NCBI RefSeq assembly: GCF_036208045.1
Contig: NZ_CP121472.1
Location: 1,375,531 to 1,439,530 of the forward strand
Direction: 5' to 3'
DNA length: 64,000 bases
Origin: Thiorhodovibrio winogradskyi
GTDB lineage: Bacteria; Pseudomonadota; Gammaproteobacteria; Chromatiales; Chromatiaceae
Under the pieces are notes generated by a model that saw only the letters and a program-made list of their open reading frames with translations, did not search any database and was not told where the DNA came from. Below are positions 7,578 through 15,678 of the stretch, piece after piece (the first letter of the stretch is position 1; each line of letters starts with the position of its first letter). A program made the translations under genes and the position numbers.

Positions 7578-8458
7578 TGACGCGCACCGATGACTGTTTG
7601 GCGATCCATCAGCCAGTAGATCAGACCAAGCGCCAAGACCACGGCCGCTGTGGCGAGGATGTACATTGGCGTCAGCTTCTCGAAATCGAACACGATCACC
7701 TTTCGTGCGATGGCCATCAGCGCAGTGGCGATGACCAGCTTCACATGGACGACATCATCGCGCAGGTACAGAGTGATGTTGACGAAGATCTCGATGGCAA
7801 TCAGCACCGACAGGAAGGCACCGAAGATCACCACGATGTCGTTGATGCGAAGCTCGGTCACCGCAGGGACAAACAACTGGCTGTAGAGCGCATACCCCAC
7901 CTCCAACGTGCCCCAGACGATGGTAACCACCATCATGATAGCCAGTGCGCGCACTGACAGGCGGATGATGCGGTGCAGCACATTGATCATGGCGTCATCT
8001 TCATCGACGCCCAACTCGCTTTGTCCGGCGGCTTTAATGCGCTGTTTGCGGAAGTGATCCATCAAGCTCTGTACCACAATGCGGTGCTCACGCAGGTAGC
8101 CGGTTTCAAAATCACCTTCATGAAAGTCGTCCAACTCGGCTGTACTGGCAGCGCGCAGCGCACGCTCTGATACCTGCTGAAAGCCCATGCTCCAGTCTGC
8201 ATACTCACGCTTGGTGATCGCTTTGCGCTGGATGACATGCACGCCGGTGTGGCGCGGGTCTTGCTCGATGGTGTCGAGCAACTCGTCGATAACGCGCTCT
8301 TCGCCCTCGAGCACCTGCAAGAAGGTGCCGTTGCCGTAGAACAGCATCCCGGTCACGCCGATCTGCGGATTATGCTGGCGGCAGTACTGCAGCAGCTCCG
8401 TTAAGTCCCGCTTCGACATGGGCGCGGTCGCCGCGCTGATATAGACGAGCTGAATCAT
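7559..8458 (-). CDS. BLUF photoreceptor fused to PsiE-like membrane domain
   Basis: A 299-residue protein. Residues 1-95 are a BLUF flavin-binding blue-light sensor with all key residues visible: Tyr6, Asn30, Gln48 and the Trp89-Ser90-Met91 segment. A linker with a DFHEGDF stretch leads to a C-terminal PsiE (phosphate-starvation-inducible E) type module with about four membrane helices, including the family hallmark MAIARKVIVFDF. Start: the ATG at 8458 has GAGGA eight bases ahead; a TTG six bases earlier is less likely. Light would be sensed in the cytoplasm and passed to the membrane domain, whose biochemical role is unknown. Confidence 0.88.
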   Translation of the reverse strand: MIQLVYISAATAPMSKRDLTELLQYCRQHNPQIGVTGMLFYGNGTFLQVLEGEERVIDELLDTIEQDPRHTGVHVIQRKAITKREYADWSMGFQQVSERALRAASTAELDDFHEGDFETGYLREHRIVVQSLMDHFRKQRIKAAGQSELGVDEDDAMINVLHRIIRLSVRALAIMMVVTIVWGTLEVGYALYSQLFVPAVTELRINDIVVIFGAFLSVLIAIEIFVNITLYLRDDVVHVKLVIATALMAIARKVIVFDFEKLTPMYILATAAVVLALGLIYWLMDRQTVIGARHQRPDA

Positions 8459-8815
8459 CGGCAAGGTCCTCAGGCAAATACTTCACTGTTGCGCGGGTTG
8501 GGCTCAGGTAACGGCGCTGTCGGCGCGGAGAAGGGGACCGCAGCCAGGGTGCGTGCGGCTGATCCTAAGGTGGGTTGTTTACCGACCGAGTCAACTCCCC
8601 CATACCCGGGAACTCAAACCCCACCCCCCACTTCGGATTCCGTCCAAGCGCAATAGAGTCCCACCCTTTCCCCACCAGGCTCACGCCTGCAATGAGCAAG
8701 GGTGAGATGACCCAGAGGACAGCGGCCATCCCTTCCCACCAGACTGATCACCAGCCGCCCGGCCGCAACGAAGCCAGCCTCAGCGCGCCAAACCGCTGCT
8801 ACTGAGTGACTCATT
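8459..8815. other. intergenic region, no protein gene
   Basis: Between the BLUF gene and the hairpin-rich region there is no frame with a ribosome site or recognisable product. Overlapping short frames on both strands contradict each other. Local complementarity exists (for example CAGCC/GGCTG around 8534-8555 and CTCAC/GTGAG around 8680-8706), so the structured RNA proposed next may extend upstream. Confidence 0.5.
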
Positions 8816-9123
8816 GCGCCCGCTGGGCGCGACGTGAAAAGTGGAGGCAGAACAAGCGCTCAACAGCCATCGCCTGGCTGCCTGCACCCAACCCGCCGGT
8901 GCGCCCGCAGACCAACCCTCGCTGCACGCAGGAGAGCGCCCGTTGGGCGCGTGGTGGGTGGGGCTCCCCGAGCTTGATGACGACACACCCCATTGTCGCT
9001 GCGCATCGAGGCGATGCGTCAGCAGCAACGTCTGGGTAACCCGAGTGGCATCGCGCCACTGTCTCGGAAGACACCCAGGCGTCAGCAAAGGCTGTGGTCA
9101 CCGCCATGAAGGCGGACCACAGC
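8816..9123 (+). ncRNA. candidate structured RNA upstream of csrA-like gene
   Basis: A chain of strong hairpins with no protein coding sense. The best are 8998-9023 (11 pairs with one bulged T, loop AGG); 9028-9037 with 9073-9082 (10 pairs, one G-U) enclosing 9041-9045/9063-9067 and TGGC/GCCA; and 9091-9098 with 9116-9123 plus 9101-9105/9111-9115 (loop ATGAA). Upstream, the same stem GCGCCC/GGGCGC occurs twice, at 8816-8830 and 8936-8950, with CAGCC/GGCTG at 8864-8880 between. No T-tract follows, so the structure may continue into the csrA-like leader. Strand is inferred from the downstream gene. It is not tmRNA, 6S or RNase P RNA as far as conserved motifs show. Confidence 0.5.
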
Positions 9124-9148
9124 AACATCCCACCGTTAGACCATCACC

Positions 9149-9160
9149 ATGGAGGGCCAT
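9149..9160 (+). promoter_or_regulatory. Shine-Dalgarno hairpin of csrA-like gene
   Basis: ATGG-AGGG-CCAT forms a short stem-loop that holds the GGAGG ribosome site, eight bases before the ATG at 9164. CsrA proteins bind GGA in hairpin loops, and many csrA genes are self-repressed at such a site. Autoregulation is inferred from this arrangement. Confidence 0.45.
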
Positions 9161-9163
9161 CAC

Positions 9164-9499
9164 ATGCCCAATACACCGCAAACCAACGACAAACCCCGCT
9201 CAGTCGGGCTGATCCTTACGCGCAGACCCGGCGAATTGATAATGCTCGAGTTACCCGAGGACCTCGGCGGCCATCGCGTACAGATCAGCTGCGTGGCCAT
9301 TGACAGAAACCAAGTCAAAATTGTTATCAGAGCGCCGAACGACTGGAATATCTATCGAGGAGAGCTGCGCGGTGAGTACGTCGACACTGGCGTCGAAGCA
9401 CCCGAGACTGACGACGAAACCCAAGAACCAGGGGTAACATCTGACAGGCAGCAGATCATCATCCGCACCCGCCCGCGTCGCCGGAGGAAGCAGTCATGA
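9164..9499 (+). CDS. CsrA-like RNA-binding regulator with extended tail
   Basis: A 111-residue protein. Residues about 15-70 match CsrA: LILTRRPGELIML corresponds to the conserved first strand, RNQVKIVIRAPNDWNIYRGEL to the last strands and the key RNA-binding Arg. Ordinary CsrA is about 60 residues, so this one has a 14-residue N-terminal extension and a 40-residue acidic then Arg-rich tail (RPRRRRKQS). The ATG at 9164 is preferred over 9149 because GGAGG is eight bases upstream. The stop overlaps the next start (ATGA), so the DUF4224 gene is translationally coupled. Its setting beside DUF4224 and a tRNA suggests an element-borne copy rather than the housekeeping csrA. Confidence 0.8.
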   Translation: MPNTPQTNDKPRSVGLILTRRPGELIMLELPEDLGGHRVQISCVAIDRNQVKIVIRAPNDWNIYRGELRGEYVDTGVEAPETDDETQEPGVTSDRQQIIIRTRPRRRRKQS

Positions 9500-9759
9500 A
9501 CGAGGAACCTTTCTTCCTGACCGACGAAGACATTGCCGACTTAACCGGCTATGTCCGCGTCGACAAACAACGTGAGCATCTGCGCGAACTCGGTATCCCG
9601 TTTTGCCCGGACAGGAAGGGGCGGCCACGGGTGCCGAGGAACGCCTTCCGCCTGGTCGCCATCCCCCAGCGGTTCCGCATCATTGAAGGGGATGTCGAGT
9701 ACCGCATGCCTTATCCCTTGCCGCCAAGGCCTAAAGGAAGTGACGATACAGGACCATGA
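9496..9759 (+). CDS. DUF4224 domain protein (integrase-associated)
   Basis: An 87-residue protein with the DUF4224 pattern FLTDEDIADLTGYVRVDKQREHLRELGIPF followed by GRPRVPRNAF. DUF4224 genes typically lie directly before a tyrosine integrase in prophages and integrative elements and may act like excisionases or integrase accessory factors. Start overlaps the csrA-like stop by four bases (ATGA), and its own stop overlaps another ATGA at 9756. The expected integrase is not found downstream. Confidence 0.78.
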   Translation: MNEEPFFLTDEDIADLTGYVRVDKQREHLRELGIPFCPDRKGRPRVPRNAFRLVAIPQRFRIIEGDVEYRMPYPLPPRPKGSDDTGP

Positions 9760-9842
9760 GGGGCAAAATTAGACGTGACGAAGTCCGGCAAACGCGGTCT
9801 CGTCGGCGGGGTACGACGTCTGATTTTCCAAGCGTTGCTTGA
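9756..9842 (+). pseudogene. short coupled ORF, possible integrase remnant
   Basis: The DUF4224 stop overlaps an ATG at 9756 in the ATGA arrangement, exactly where an integrase gene would begin. The frame is basic (MRGKIRRDEVRQTRSRRRG) but stops after 28 codons, and nothing between here and the tRNA at 10119 resembles a tyrosine recombinase. I read it as the stub left by deletion or decay of the integrase. A GTG frame at 9775-9915 is an alternative without support. Confidence 0.35.
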
Positions 9843-9859
9843 AGAGCTGATAAGGTGGA

Positions 9860-9879
9860 GAAGCCTCGGCGGAGGCTTC
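9860..9879. terminator. 8-bp stem-loop after element genes
   Basis: GAAGCCTC-GGCG-GAGGCTTC is a perfect 8-base stem with a four-base loop, placed after the csrA-like/DUF4224 run. No T-tract follows, so if it terminates transcription it does so weakly. Confidence 0.35.
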
Positions 9880-10026
9880 GCCGGGGCTGGTGGCCACTCG
9901 AACCAAAAAGCATGAACGTCCGCTCAGAGACGCTCTACAGTCGCCGTCAAAAGTGTAGCTAAGAGTGTAGATTGACTCTGGCTCACCTGAATTATTTCTA
10001 ATTTAAACAGTTGTTTATATCTTTTT

Positions 10027-10119
<93 letters not shown>

Positions 10120-10244
10120 GGAAATTCTGCCAACCTGGCCCTGGCCCCTGGGAAGGGCACTGTTGCCGCGGGCAGGTTCAAGGTCGCGTAGGATACGGGA
10201 TGTCGGCCGATCTCGCAATCAAACCTTGGAATGGAGGTATAAGC

Positions 10245-10862
10245 ATGCTGAGCGGAAAGCCGTTCGCGGCGGCAAGCGAGGAAAACAGGACGCCAATTCT
10301 GACGGTGCTCGAGACCCGATTCGCCACTGCGAGCCGAGTGCTCGAGATTGGCGGTGGAACCGGTCAGCACGCAGTCTTTTTTGCTGAGCAATTGCCGCAT
10401 CTGCATTGGCAATGCACGGACCGCGCGCAAAATCTCCCTGGTATCCAACAGTGGATCGCCGAAGCCGCCCTGCCCAACCTACCACCGCCACTGCAACTCG
10501 ATGTCACATCCGAGCAGGACTGGCCGGCTGGCCCTTTTGATGCCGTTTTCAGCGCCAATACTGCTCACATCATGTCGCTCCGGGAGGTGAAAGCCATGTT
10601 TGTTGGTGTCGGCCGGGTGCTGCAAGCCGGTGGCTGTTTTGCGCTGTACGGGCCTTTCAGTCGCGATGGGCGCCATAATAGCCCGAGTAATGCGATGTTT
10701 GATCTGCAATTGCGCGCACGTGACCCAGAAAGCGGGGTGCGTGACATTCGTGATTTGGAACGCATCGCGGCGGCTGCAGGCTTGGATCTTGAAGAAGACT
10801 GCAGCATGCCGGTGAACAACCGCACCCTGATTTGGCGACGTCGCAAAGGAAAGCACAATTAA
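10245..10862 (+). CDS. DUF938 family SAM-dependent methyltransferase
   Basis: A 205-residue protein of the DUF938 family. The SAM-binding motif I is VLEIGGGTGQHAVFFA near residues 32-47; a post-I acidic segment and FDAVFSANTAHIM follow, and the family signature LYGPFSRDGRHNSPSNAMFD is intact. The ATG at 10245 has GGAGG seven bases upstream; the longer frame from 10200 lacks such a site. Substrate unknown. Length is normal for the family. Confidence 0.88.
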   Translation: MLSGKPFAAASEENRTPILTVLETRFATASRVLEIGGGTGQHAVFFAEQLPHLHWQCTDRAQNLPGIQQWIAEAALPNLPPPLQLDVTSEQDWPAGPFDAVFSANTAHIMSLREVKAMFVGVGRVLQAGGCFALYGPFSRDGRHNSPSNAMFDLQLRARDPESGVRDIRDLERIAAAAGLDLEEDCSMPVNNRTLIWRRRKGKHN

Positions 10863-10904
10863 CAATCAGAGCTGCATGCGGTTGCAGCCGGAGGGACTTG
10901 GCGC

Positions 10905-11318
10905 TTAAACCTCCGCAACCGCGGCTTCGGCTAGCGCCGCGCGCAAGCTTTGCTCTACCTGATCTTCCGTCACCGGCAGCGGCAAGGCGGCGAATACGGG
11001 AAAGCGCTGGCGCAGTTGCTCAAGCTTATGCTGGTACTCCGCTTGGTAAAAACAGATCACCTTGACCTCTGGACTCCGCTGCAAGCGCGCCATGAGCGTC
11101 TCTAGATTGCTGCTCCGATCACGGAAATCGGATTGAAAATTGTATTCTGCAACAATTACATCCGGCAGTCGGCGCTTCAGCGCTGCTTGCGCCTTGCGTT
11201 GCGAGTTCAGGATCTCGGCATCGAAGCCCAGACGCTGATAAAGGCCGGTGAGGTTTGGATAGCCGCCCAGCTCGATGATGGCAAGCAAGCGCGGGCGTTG
11301 GCCGGAGGTCCGCGTCAT
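10905..11318 (-). CDS. receiver-like hypothetical protein
   Basis: A 137-residue soluble protein. The layout (RLLAIIELGGYPNLTGLYQRLGFDAEIL, then PDVIVAEYNF and EVKVICFYQ) resembles a receiver-type alpha/beta fold, with VIVAEYNF at the usual phospho-acceptor strand; the usual Asp is not there, so it is probably not a phosphorylated receiver. The start overlaps the stop of the oxygenase gene by four bases (ATGA), so the two are coupled. Function unknown. Confidence 0.65.
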   Translation of the reverse strand: MTRTSGQRPRLLAIIELGGYPNLTGLYQRLGFDAEILNSQRKAQAALKRRLPDVIVAEYNFQSDFRDRSSNLETLMARLQRSPEVKVICFYQAEYQHKLEQLRQRFPVFAALPLPVTEDQVEQSLRAALAEAAVAEV

Positions 11319-11956
11319 GCGAACACCACCCAGGTTGTGGCGATATATTTGACGCCAGAGACAAGACTCACCGCGCGATGCTCATGCGTCCAGAATGGTG
11401 GGAAAAGCACCAGTTTGCCCTGTTCCGGGCGCACGCTAATGTCCTGATAAAGAAATTGCGTTTCCCCGCCTGGACCTGGCACGTCGTTCAGGTACCAAAG
11501 CGCCACCAACTGCCGCTGACTAAAGGCGTGACTGCCGCCATCGATGTGCCAGTGGTAAAACTCAGCTTCCCGGTAACGTTGAATCTGGTAGCCCATGTCC
11601 TTGAAGGGGCCTTTGAAGTAGGGAAAGGTCTCGCGAAACTCGCGTAGCGCGGCGGCCAGGGAGCCGAAAAACATCTCATCGGCGTCCTTCCAGTCGTCCT
11701 TGTTGCTGACCACCAGATCCATGGTTTGCTTGATGGCGCGGTCACGCTCCTGGATTTGCCCGATGCGGCCCTCGTACTGTTGCTGTGGATTCGCCTCGAA
11801 GCGCGCGATCATCTCCTGGCAAAAAGCCGGTGGCAGAGCATGACGGCGCTCGAACACAAAGCTGCCCGGCTTGACTTCGCGAATGCTCGGCAGGGGTGGC
11901 AATCCGCGCTCGGCGGTGAAAGCGTTCATTGGTGGATGCTGATCTGTTTGGTTCAT
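11315..11956 (-). CDS. 2-oxoglutarate/Fe(II)-dependent oxygenase
   Basis: A 213-residue protein of the prolyl-4-hydroxylase-like 2OG-Fe(II) superfamily. The iron ligands appear as His137-x-Asp139 (YHWHIDGGSH) and a distal His, most likely His193 (FWTHEHRAV); Lys203 in SGVKYIATTW is placed to bind 2-oxoglutarate. The GGETQF segment is typical. Substrate could be a protein side chain or small molecule; nothing in the context decides. It leads a two-gene leftward operon with the receiver-like gene. Confidence 0.85.
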   Translation of the reverse strand: MNQTDQHPPMNAFTAERGLPPLPSIREVKPGSFVFERRHALPPAFCQEMIARFEANPQQQYEGRIGQIQERDRAIKQTMDLVVSNKDDWKDADEMFFGSLAAALREFRETFPYFKGPFKDMGYQIQRYREAEFYHWHIDGGSHAFSQRQLVALWYLNDVPGPGGETQFLYQDISVRPEQGKLVLFPPFWTHEHRAVSLVSGVKYIATTWVVFA

Positions 11957-12158
11957 GAATGCTGAAAACTTTCGCTGATCAGGGAGGACGCGCGGGAGGG
12001 CCTAACAGCAACTCACGCTGGCAAGGCATTGGCAAGGCATGGGCAAAGCACTGGCGCACCTGCTTGTCCCGCGCCCGGAGAGCCAAATATAAGGCTTTGA
12101 ACCATTATCCCGACCCTCGCGGCCGCGGGACAGTTTATACATCAAGAGGGAGTCTGGC

Positions 12159-12713
12159 GTGGCACTACGCATTAAAAGTCATTGGTGGAACGACGACAAC
12201 GCGCGCTCGCTGGCGGAGATTGGCTCAGCCTTGGCTTTTATTGCCTGGCGCATCGCGGTGGACAAGGCGATTAACCTCCACTGCGAGCGCTTTGTCTATC
12301 GCGACGATGCCCAGCGGCTGCAAGTCATTCAGGAATATCTGGTCTTTCTGATTCAGGTAGCCGACCGCCTGGCTTTTGGCCGCTTTGAGGATGACGACCG
12401 CCGAGCGCTGATCACCAGTTTCGCCAAAAAATGCATCGAGCACCTGCAGGACAACAGCGTCGACCTCCTGGGACCCGGCCAGTATGGCGACGCCTTTGTC
12501 GAGCGGCTCAATACCCGCTCTGGCGAGTATGCGGATTTTGAACTCGGAACCGACGGACCCAGTTACGCCTTCCTCCGCCACCTCGGTTTCGAGATCCAAA
12601 CCCTGATGGGACAGCAGGAGGAAAACCGGTGGGTGATCGATCAGATCATGGACAAGGACGGCTGGGATGCTTACAAGGGTTTCGCCAAGGCCTTCGGCGA
12701 CCTCTTCGAATAA
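12159..12713 (+). CDS. conserved hypothetical protein
   Basis: A 184-residue soluble, mainly helical protein starting at a GTG with GAGGGA nine bases upstream. Features are RIKSHWWNDDNARSLAEIGSALAFIAWRIAVDKA at the N-terminus and an aromatic, acidic C-terminus. No membrane segment or known motif is seen. The upstream gap contains a TGTCCCGCG/CGCGGGACA inverted repeat around 12069-12132 and short direct repeats (GGCAAGGCATTGGCAAGGCATGGGC), possibly a leader structure. Confidence 0.7.
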   Translation: MALRIKSHWWNDDNARSLAEIGSALAFIAWRIAVDKAINLHCERFVYRDDAQRLQVIQEYLVFLIQVADRLAFGRFEDDDRRALITSFAKKCIEHLQDNSVDLLGPGQYGDAFVERLNTRSGEYADFELGTDGPSYAFLRHLGFEIQTLMGQQEENRWVIDQIMDKDGWDAYKGFAKAFGDLFE

Positions 12714-12856
12714 GCGTCTGTCTTACGGCAGGCGGGGAAATTGGAATCAGTATGAGTCATGGGTTGGCTTCTGTCGATGAGGCTGACAAGCTGGGTGCAG
12801 ATGGTCAATGGCGCGGCTTATCGCCGAATTATTTTTTTAAAACAATAATTTATGAT

Positions 12857-13087
12857 TTACTTCGAGACAGCGGCCGCCCGCCAGCGATAGAATTCCGCCG
12901 GCGGTCCTTGGCAGAGCTGGCAGCGATCGCAGCCGTTGGCGCAGTCGATGCGCTCGAGCTGTCCCTTGCGTATCCAGACCGCGCATAACTCCCGCGCCAC
13001 CTCCGGTGGCACCCGCAGATGCAGCGCGATGTCGTTCAGGCTGGCGAGCGGTCGTTCGAGCAGATAGGCGCGCACATCGGTAAGCAT
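12857..13087 (-). CDS. feoC: FeoC-like transcriptional/assembly regulator
   Basis: A 76-residue winged-helix protein of the FeoC type: LTDVRAYLLERPLASLNDIALHLRVPPEVARELCAVWIRKGQLERI is the wHTH, followed by a Cys cluster CANGCDRCQLC that can hold an Fe-S cluster. FeoC modulates FeoB stability and assembly or regulates feo transcription in enterobacteria. It lies 15 bases downstream of feoB on the same strand. Confidence 0.85.
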   Translation of the reverse strand: MLTDVRAYLLERPLASLNDIALHLRVPPEVARELCAVWIRKGQLERIDCANGCDRCQLCQGPPAEFYRWRAAAVSK

Positions 13088-13102
13088 GACAAGCTTCCTG
13101 GG

Positions 13103-15514
13103 TCAAGCAGCTGTGTCCCGACCGCGATGCGCCCAGATACGCAGTCCGACAAAGACCAGAATAAGGGTCAGCAGGCTGATCGCGATCCAGCTGCCCGACC
13201 ACCAGGGATGGCGCGCGAAGGTGGTGATTTGGTAAAAAAGCGTCGCCGTGATGTAGGCGATGCCGGTGGTCCAGGCGGCCACAAAGGCCGCCCAGGCATT
13301 GCCGGCCTCGCGCACAATGGCGCCGATGGTGGCGATGCAGGGAAAATACAGCAGCACGAACAGCAGATAGGCAAAGGCGCCAGCGCGGCCGTCAAAACGC
13401 ACCTCCATGGCACCAAAGGCGCCGGCGGAAACGCCAGGATCAGCCGCGGCCCCGTTCAGATCGCCCAGGCCCAGCGGATCGGTCAGGCCGCCTAGCGCCG
13501 CGCCGAGATTGGCCGGGATAGTGGCCAGGGCGTCGCTCAGGGCCGCGAGCAGATCAAAAGACTCAGGCGTCTCTGGCTCGGGTTGCTCCTCGGCGGCGAG
13601 TTGCCCGTAGACAGTATCCAGGGTGCCGACGATCACCTCTTTCGCCAGCACACCGGAGACAATGCCCAGCACCGCCGGCCAGTTGTCCGCGTCTATCCCC
13701 ATGGGCGCGAACAAGGGCGTGGTGAGGCGACTGGCGGCGCTCAGCACCGAGGCATCGCTGTCGGTCTCGCCAATGCTGCCGTCGGTGCCGATGGAACCGA
13801 GCAGGTTGAGCACCACCACCATGACGATAATGATCTGCCCCGCCTCGCGCAGAAACAGCCGCACCCGATCCCAGGTGCGCAGCAGCACCCCGCGAACCGT
13901 CGGCAGATGATAGGGCGGCAGCTCCATCATGAACCCCGTGCTGCTGCCGGCGAGCAGGGTGCGCTTCATCACTAGTCCGGTCAGCAATGCCACGGCAATG
14001 CCAGTCAGATAGAGCGCGAACACCACATTCTGGCCCGAGTGCGGAAAGAAGGCCGCGGCAAACAACACATAAACCGGCAGCCGAGCCCCGCAGGACATGA
14101 AGGGATTCATCAGGATGGTCAGCTTGCGCTCGCGCTCGTTCTCCAGCGTGCGCGTGGCCATGACCGCCGGCACATTGCAGCCGAAGCCGACAATCAGCGG
14201 CACAAAGGCCTTGCCCGGCAGGCCGATGGAGCGCATGAAGCGGTCCATGACAAAGGCCGCGCGCGCCATGTAGCCGGAGTCCTCGAGTGCCGAGAGAAAA
14301 ATGTAGAGGCTGGCGATAATCGGAATAAAAGTCGCCACCACAGTCAACCCGCCGCCGACACCCTCGGCTAGCAGAAGGCGCGGCAACTCGGGCGTACCGA
14401 GTCCGTCGAGCACAGCGCCGAAGCCATCGACAAAGAGCGCCGCCGCCGCGCCGTCAAAGAAGTCGATGAAGGCGCCGCCAATATTGATGGTGAAGACAAA
14501 CATCAAGTACATCACCAGCAGAAACAGGGGCACGCCCCAGAAGCGGCTCAGCACCACACGGTCGATAGCATCCGACAGGGTGCCGCCGACTTGACCGCGA
14601 CAGCGCTGCGCGCGCGCGGTTAGCGCGTGGGCATGGCCGAAGCGCGAATCGGCAAGGTAGATGTCCGGCTCCTCGCCGGAGCGCTCGGCAATGGCCGCGC
14701 GCCATTGCGCGGCCAGCGCGCGGATGGGCGCGTCCACCTGCTGGGTGGCAAAGGCATCGTCTTCAAGCAGCTTGAGCGCCAGCCAGCGGGCATTGGGCGG
14801 ACGTGCCAAGGCGTCCACCACCTCGGTGTCTGGCCGCAGCGGTCGCGCGGTGGCCAAAATGGCTTCGCTCAGGGCCACCACACCCTGCTCGACACACTCA
14901 TCCTGCGCCAGGCTAAAGCCCGCGGACTCCTGACCGCGGGCCACTGCCAGCGCGCGCGCGCTGAGTTCCGTCAGCCCCTCTTTATTGACCGCCACCACCG
15001 GCACCACCGGGCAGCCAAGTTCCCGTGCCAGTGCCGCCGCGTCGATGTCGATCCCGCGGCGGCGGGCCAGGTCCATCATGTTGAGTGCCACCACAATGGG
15101 CACGCCCATCTCGAGCAACTGCACGCTAAGGTAAAGATTGCGCTCCAGATTGGTTGCATCCACCACATTGATGATGACATCGGCCTCGCGCGCGAGCAGA
15201 TAGTCGCGTGCCACCCGCTCATCAAGCGAGCTGGCATCGAGTGAGTAAATGCCGGGCAGATCGATCACCCGCACCGCGCGCCCGTCCAGTTCGCAACGCC
15301 CTTCCTTGCGTTCCACCGTGACCCCCGGCCAGTTGCCGGTGGTCTGACGGATGCCGGTCAGGGCATTAAAGAGCGCCGATTTGCCACAGTTGGGGTTGCC
15401 GGCCAGGGCCAGGGTGAGCGGAGGCGCGGGCGCTCCTGGCCGATTCGCGCCTGAGTCTGCTCCAACCGCCGGGGTTGCGCCTGAGTTTTCTGGTTTTCCA
15501 GATTCCTGATCCAT
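13103..15514 (-). CDS. feoB: ferrous iron transporter FeoB
   Basis: An 803-residue FeoB starting at the ATG at 15514 (MDQESGK); the upstream extension to 15619 reads like non-coding sequence. The N-terminal G-protein domain shows G1 GNPNCGKS (39-46), DLPG in G3 and NMMD in G4. The helical domain follows, then two Gate domains with many membrane helices (GFGCNVPAVMATR, FMSCGARLPVY). It imports Fe2+ across the inner membrane. A Gln/Glu-rich 35-residue N-terminal extension precedes the G domain. feoC follows; no feoA is found in this window, which is unusual because FeoA normally precedes FeoB. Confidence 0.95.
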   Translation of the reverse strand: MDQESGKPENSGATPAVGADSGANRPGAPAPPLTLALAGNPNCGKSALFNALTGIRQTTGNWPGVTVERKEGRCELDGRAVRVIDLPGIYSLDASSLDERVARDYLLAREADVIINVVDATNLERNLYLSVQLLEMGVPIVVALNMMDLARRRGIDIDAAALARELGCPVVPVVAVNKEGLTELSARALAVARGQESAGFSLAQDECVEQGVVALSEAILATARPLRPDTEVVDALARPPNARWLALKLLEDDAFATQQVDAPIRALAAQWRAAIAERSGEEPDIYLADSRFGHAHALTARAQRCRGQVGGTLSDAIDRVVLSRFWGVPLFLLVMYLMFVFTINIGGAFIDFFDGAAAALFVDGFGAVLDGLGTPELPRLLLAEGVGGGLTVVATFIPIIASLYIFLSALEDSGYMARAAFVMDRFMRSIGLPGKAFVPLIVGFGCNVPAVMATRTLENERERKLTILMNPFMSCGARLPVYVLFAAAFFPHSGQNVVFALYLTGIAVALLTGLVMKRTLLAGSSTGFMMELPPYHLPTVRGVLLRTWDRVRLFLREAGQIIIVMVVVLNLLGSIGTDGSIGETDSDASVLSAASRLTTPLFAPMGIDADNWPAVLGIVSGVLAKEVIVGTLDTVYGQLAAEEQPEPETPESFDLLAALSDALATIPANLGAALGGLTDPLGLGDLNGAAADPGVSAGAFGAMEVRFDGRAGAFAYLLFVLLYFPCIATIGAIVREAGNAWAAFVAAWTTGIAYITATLFYQITTFARHPWWSGSWIAISLLTLILVFVGLRIWAHRGRDTAA

Positions 15515-15589
15515 AAAGCGTCTCAATTCACCCAAAGACCAAAACCACGCCCAAGGCAGGGCAACGACAGGATAGTAGAGGCTGCCCCT

Positions 15590-15619
15590 GTTTGATGCGA
15601 ACAAGTTTGATGGGAACAA
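15590..15619. promoter_or_regulatory. tandem 15-base repeats upstream of feoB
   Basis: GTTTGATGCGAACAA and GTTTGATGGGAACAA are adjacent with one mismatch, 76 to 105 bases ahead of the feoB ATG. On the other strand each copy contains ATCAA, a half-site of FNR-type sites, but the partner half is imperfect. A role as a regulator site for iron or oxygen control is a guess. Confidence 0.35.
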
Positions 15620-15678
15620 AAGGGTTCAACCACAGGCCGCATGCTACGCCCTGTCGCGAAGCGTATCAAGAATCACTA

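Noticed and set aside
8680-8720. GCAAGGGTGAGA string resembling part of RNase P RNA
   Set aside because: The universally conserved GAGGAAAGTCCGGGC element and the expected pairing partners are absent.
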